A model generated the notes under the pieces. That model saw only the letters and a list, made by a program, of their open reading frames with translations. It was not told where the DNA came from and did no database searches. DNA of 64,000 bases from Paenibacillus profundus (GTDB lineage Bacteria; Bacillota; Bacilli; Paenibacillales; Paenibacillaceae), in the NCBI RefSeq assembly GCF_021369635.1, contig NZ_JAJNBZ010000002.1, forward strand, positions 62,001 to 126,000, read 5' to 3'. Made by a program: the position numbers and the translations under genes. Shown piece after piece: positions 62,206-64,000 of the stretch; position 1 is the first letter of the stretch; every line of letters starts with the position of its first letter.

Positions 62206-62739
62206 TTGAAAGTCCTTGAAACAGATCGGCTAATCCTTCGTCGGATATCAACTGACGATGCGGAGTTTATGCTTGAGCTTTTGAATAATCCTTCGTGGTT
62301 GCAGTTCATCGGCGATAAAGGTGTGAGAACCGTCGAAGATGCACGTAACTATATTTTGAAGGGACCGGTTGAAATGTATGCCCGATTGGGTTTCGGTCTG
62401 TACTTGACTGAGCTGAAGGCGGATGGTGTCCCAATAGGGATCTGCGGGCTAATAAAGAGAGATTCTTTAGAAGATGTGGATATTGGATTTTCTTTTCTTC
62501 CGAGGTTCTGGGCGAAAGGATATGCCTATGAGTCAGCTTCTGCAACGATAGCGTATGGAAAAAATGTGTTGGGCCTAAATCGTATTGCGGCTATAACATC
62601 TCTAAACAATCACAGTTCTAAGAAACTTCTTGATAAACTGGGGTTGCAATTTGAAAGAATGGTTAGCCTTTCTAATGGTGCACAAGAGGTCAGGCTGTAT
62701 GCATCTGATGTCCATTTTCAGCCTCAGTTTATATCGTAA
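62206..62739 (+). CDS. GNAT-family N-acetyltransferase, RimJ/RimL-like
   Basis: A 177-residue acetyltransferase. LETDRLILRRISTDDAEFML at the N terminus and DIGFSFLPRFWAKGYAYESA containing the acetyl-CoA-binding region are typical of the RimJ/RimL subgroup. TTG start; AAGGGGGCATC lies upstream. Substrate unknown: ribosomal protein, amino sugar or antibiotic. Monocistronic, just beyond repeat copy 4. Confidence 0.88.
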   Translation: MKVLETDRLILRRISTDDAEFMLELLNNPSWLQFIGDKGVRTVEDARNYILKGPVEMYARLGFGLYLTELKADGVPIGICGLIKRDSLEDVDIGFSFLPRFWAKGYAYESASATIAYGKNVLGLNRIAAITSLNNHSSKKLLDKLGLQFERMVSLSNGAQEVRLYASDVHFQPQFIS

Positions 62740-62973
62740 AATACTGATTTCGAATGTGAACCTTCATAATTTATGGTTAGAGGTTAATGGTGGGTTATTA
62801 TACAATAAATGGATTATGTTCAGTGTGATACAACTCACAAATAATATCTTTCTTCCTATGATAAATTCTTAAAAAGAATGTCAGCATGGAAGTGGTGCGC
62901 AAAATAATGAATGTTTCAATTGTTGGAATACTAAATATGTCTTTTGTGTGCCCATTGCATAGGAGGAATAAAA

Positions 62974-64000
62974 TTGAATCAGCTTTTCCGAAAAAAATCA
63001 CTGAACCTCATGCTTGCTCAAAGTGAGAAAAAAGAATTAGCACGAGCGATGTCTTTGATGGATTTAATCTTCCTTGGCGTAGGTTGCGTGATCGGGACTG
63101 GGATTTTTGTTGTTACAGGTGTCGTTGCGGCAGAATCTTCAGGACCAGCGATCATGTTATCATTTGTTATAGCAGGTATTGCCTGTGCGCTCGCTGCATT
63201 CTGTTATGCAGAGTTTTCTTCAGCCGTACCTGTCTCAGGAAGTGTGTACACATTCACGTATGCAACATTAGGTGAATTGTTTGCTTTCCTTATTGGATGG
63301 GATCTCATGCTTGAATATGTACTGGCTATTTCTGCCGTTGCTACGGGTTGGTCTGCATACTTTCAATCGTTGCTCACGGGCTTTCATATACAATTTCCCG
63401 CCAGTATCTCCTCCGCTCCCGGTGTAGGAAAAGGGGGAGTCATTGATTTGCCAGCAGTTCTGATCATATTGTCCATCACAGCACTCGTTAGTAAAGGTGT
63501 AAAGGAAAGTATTAAGTTTAACAATATGATGGTTTTTGTAAAATTAGCTGTTATCTTACTATTTATTATTGTGGGGATTTGGTATGTAAAACCTGATAAC
63601 TGGGTGCCTTTTGTACCCTTTGGATTTAATGGGATTATAACAGGTGCAGCTACGGTGTTTTTTGCCTATATCGGGTTCGATGTTATCGCTACGGCATCGG
63701 AAGAAGTGAAGAATCCTAAAAAAACGATGCCGATTGGGATTATAGCGTCCTTGCTCATTTGTACCATTTTATATATGACCGTTTCTGGGGTATTAACAGG
63801 GATGATTTCGTATACCAAGTTAAATGTTGGTGCACCTGTTGCATTAGCATTAGAATCTGTAGGGCAGAACTCTATAGCGGGAATCATTTCAGTTGGGGCG
63901 GTATTTGGCATTACAACCGTTATCCTTGCATTGATCTATGCGCAAGTTCGTTTATCCTACGCAATGAGTCGTGATGGATTATTACCGAGAAAGTTCTCAA
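62974..64000 (+). CDS. APC-family amino acid permease (partial, runs off window)
   Basis: At least 342 residues of a cationic-amino-acid-transporter-type APC permease. After a polar N terminus (MNQLFRKKSLNLMLAQSEKK) comes the signature GVGCVIGTGIFVVTGVVA, then YAEFSSAVPVSGSVYTFTYA and FAYIGFDVIATASEEVKNPK, a hallmark of this subfamily. At least eight membrane helices are visible before the window ends. TTG start with AGGAGGAATAAAA upstream. Substrate unknown. Confidence 0.9.
   Translation, partial: MNQLFRKKSLNLMLAQSEKKELARAMSLMDLIFLGVGCVIGTGIFVVTGVVAAESSGPAIMLSFVIAGIACALAAFCYAEFSSAVPVSGSVYTFTYATLGELFAFLIGWDLMLEYVLAISAVATGWSAYFQSLLTGFHIQFPASISSAPGVGKGGVIDLPAVLIILSITALVSKGVKESIKFNNMMVFVKLAVILLFIIVGIWYVKPDNWVPFVPFGFNGIITGAATVFFAYIGFDVIATASEEVKNPKKTMPIGIIASLLICTILYMTVSGVLTGMISYTKLNVGAPVALALESVGQNSIAGIISVGAVFGITTVILALIYAQVRLSYAMSRDGLLPRKFS

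Overview
The window looks like a chromosome segment of a Paenibacillus-type Firmicute. Evidence: the cggR-gapA-pgk-tpiA-gpmI-eno glycolytic block, a secG-rnr-smpB-ssrA block, CtsR and CcpA-type operators, genes with strong GGAGG ribosome binding sites and frequent GTG/TTG starts, and large carbohydrate ABC transporter loci without their own ATPase. Core genes have moderate G+C. They are interrupted by clearly AT-rich accessory stretches at about 1-5100, 11600-21200 and 52250-64000.

Layout. (1) 1-5100: an FtsX/MacB-type three-gene ABC exporter, then a decayed zone with a duplicated promoter fragment, a possible group II intron scrap, one small membrane-anchored protein gene and a SigO-like sigma gene fragment. 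(2) 5337-11335: a LacI regulator, two histidine phosphatases and an mdxEFG-like sugar transporter. (3) 11384-21883: an AT-rich island lying between an N-terminal and a C-terminal mgtC fragment. It holds an IS110-family element with a candidate bridge RNA, a serine hydrolase, several broken genes, and a compact locus with a split sigma factor (SigO-like plus RsoA-like), a YvrJ-like peptide and an unknown 153-residue protein. Three promoters in this locus share one bipartite motif. (4) 22006-32192: a second, paralogous LacI regulator, clpP with a CtsR box, and an LplB-LplA-LplC type transporter with a membrane-bound AraC regulator and a heparinase II/III-type lyase. (5) 32847-34605: tRNA-Arg and a yvdTSR-like TetR/SMR operon. 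(6) 34949-42276: the glycolytic operon under a CggR-type operator. (7) 42528-51380: a PadR/HAAS/DUF4097 module, pdxK, secG, RNase R with a very long RG-rich tail, an intact mgtC, and smpB. (8) 51647-64000: ssrA (tmRNA) followed by a serial array of ssrA 3' ends, ssrA fragments and four copies of a ~137-bp repeat. These delimit cargo blocks: DUF3800-like, HEPN-like, PIN protein, LytTR/DUF3021, two hydrolases, GNAT and an APC permease cut by the window end.

The two most interesting signals are the split-sigma locus with its shared promoter motif and the ssrA-derived cassette-like array. Assignments rest on motif reading and remembered families; no database search was run.
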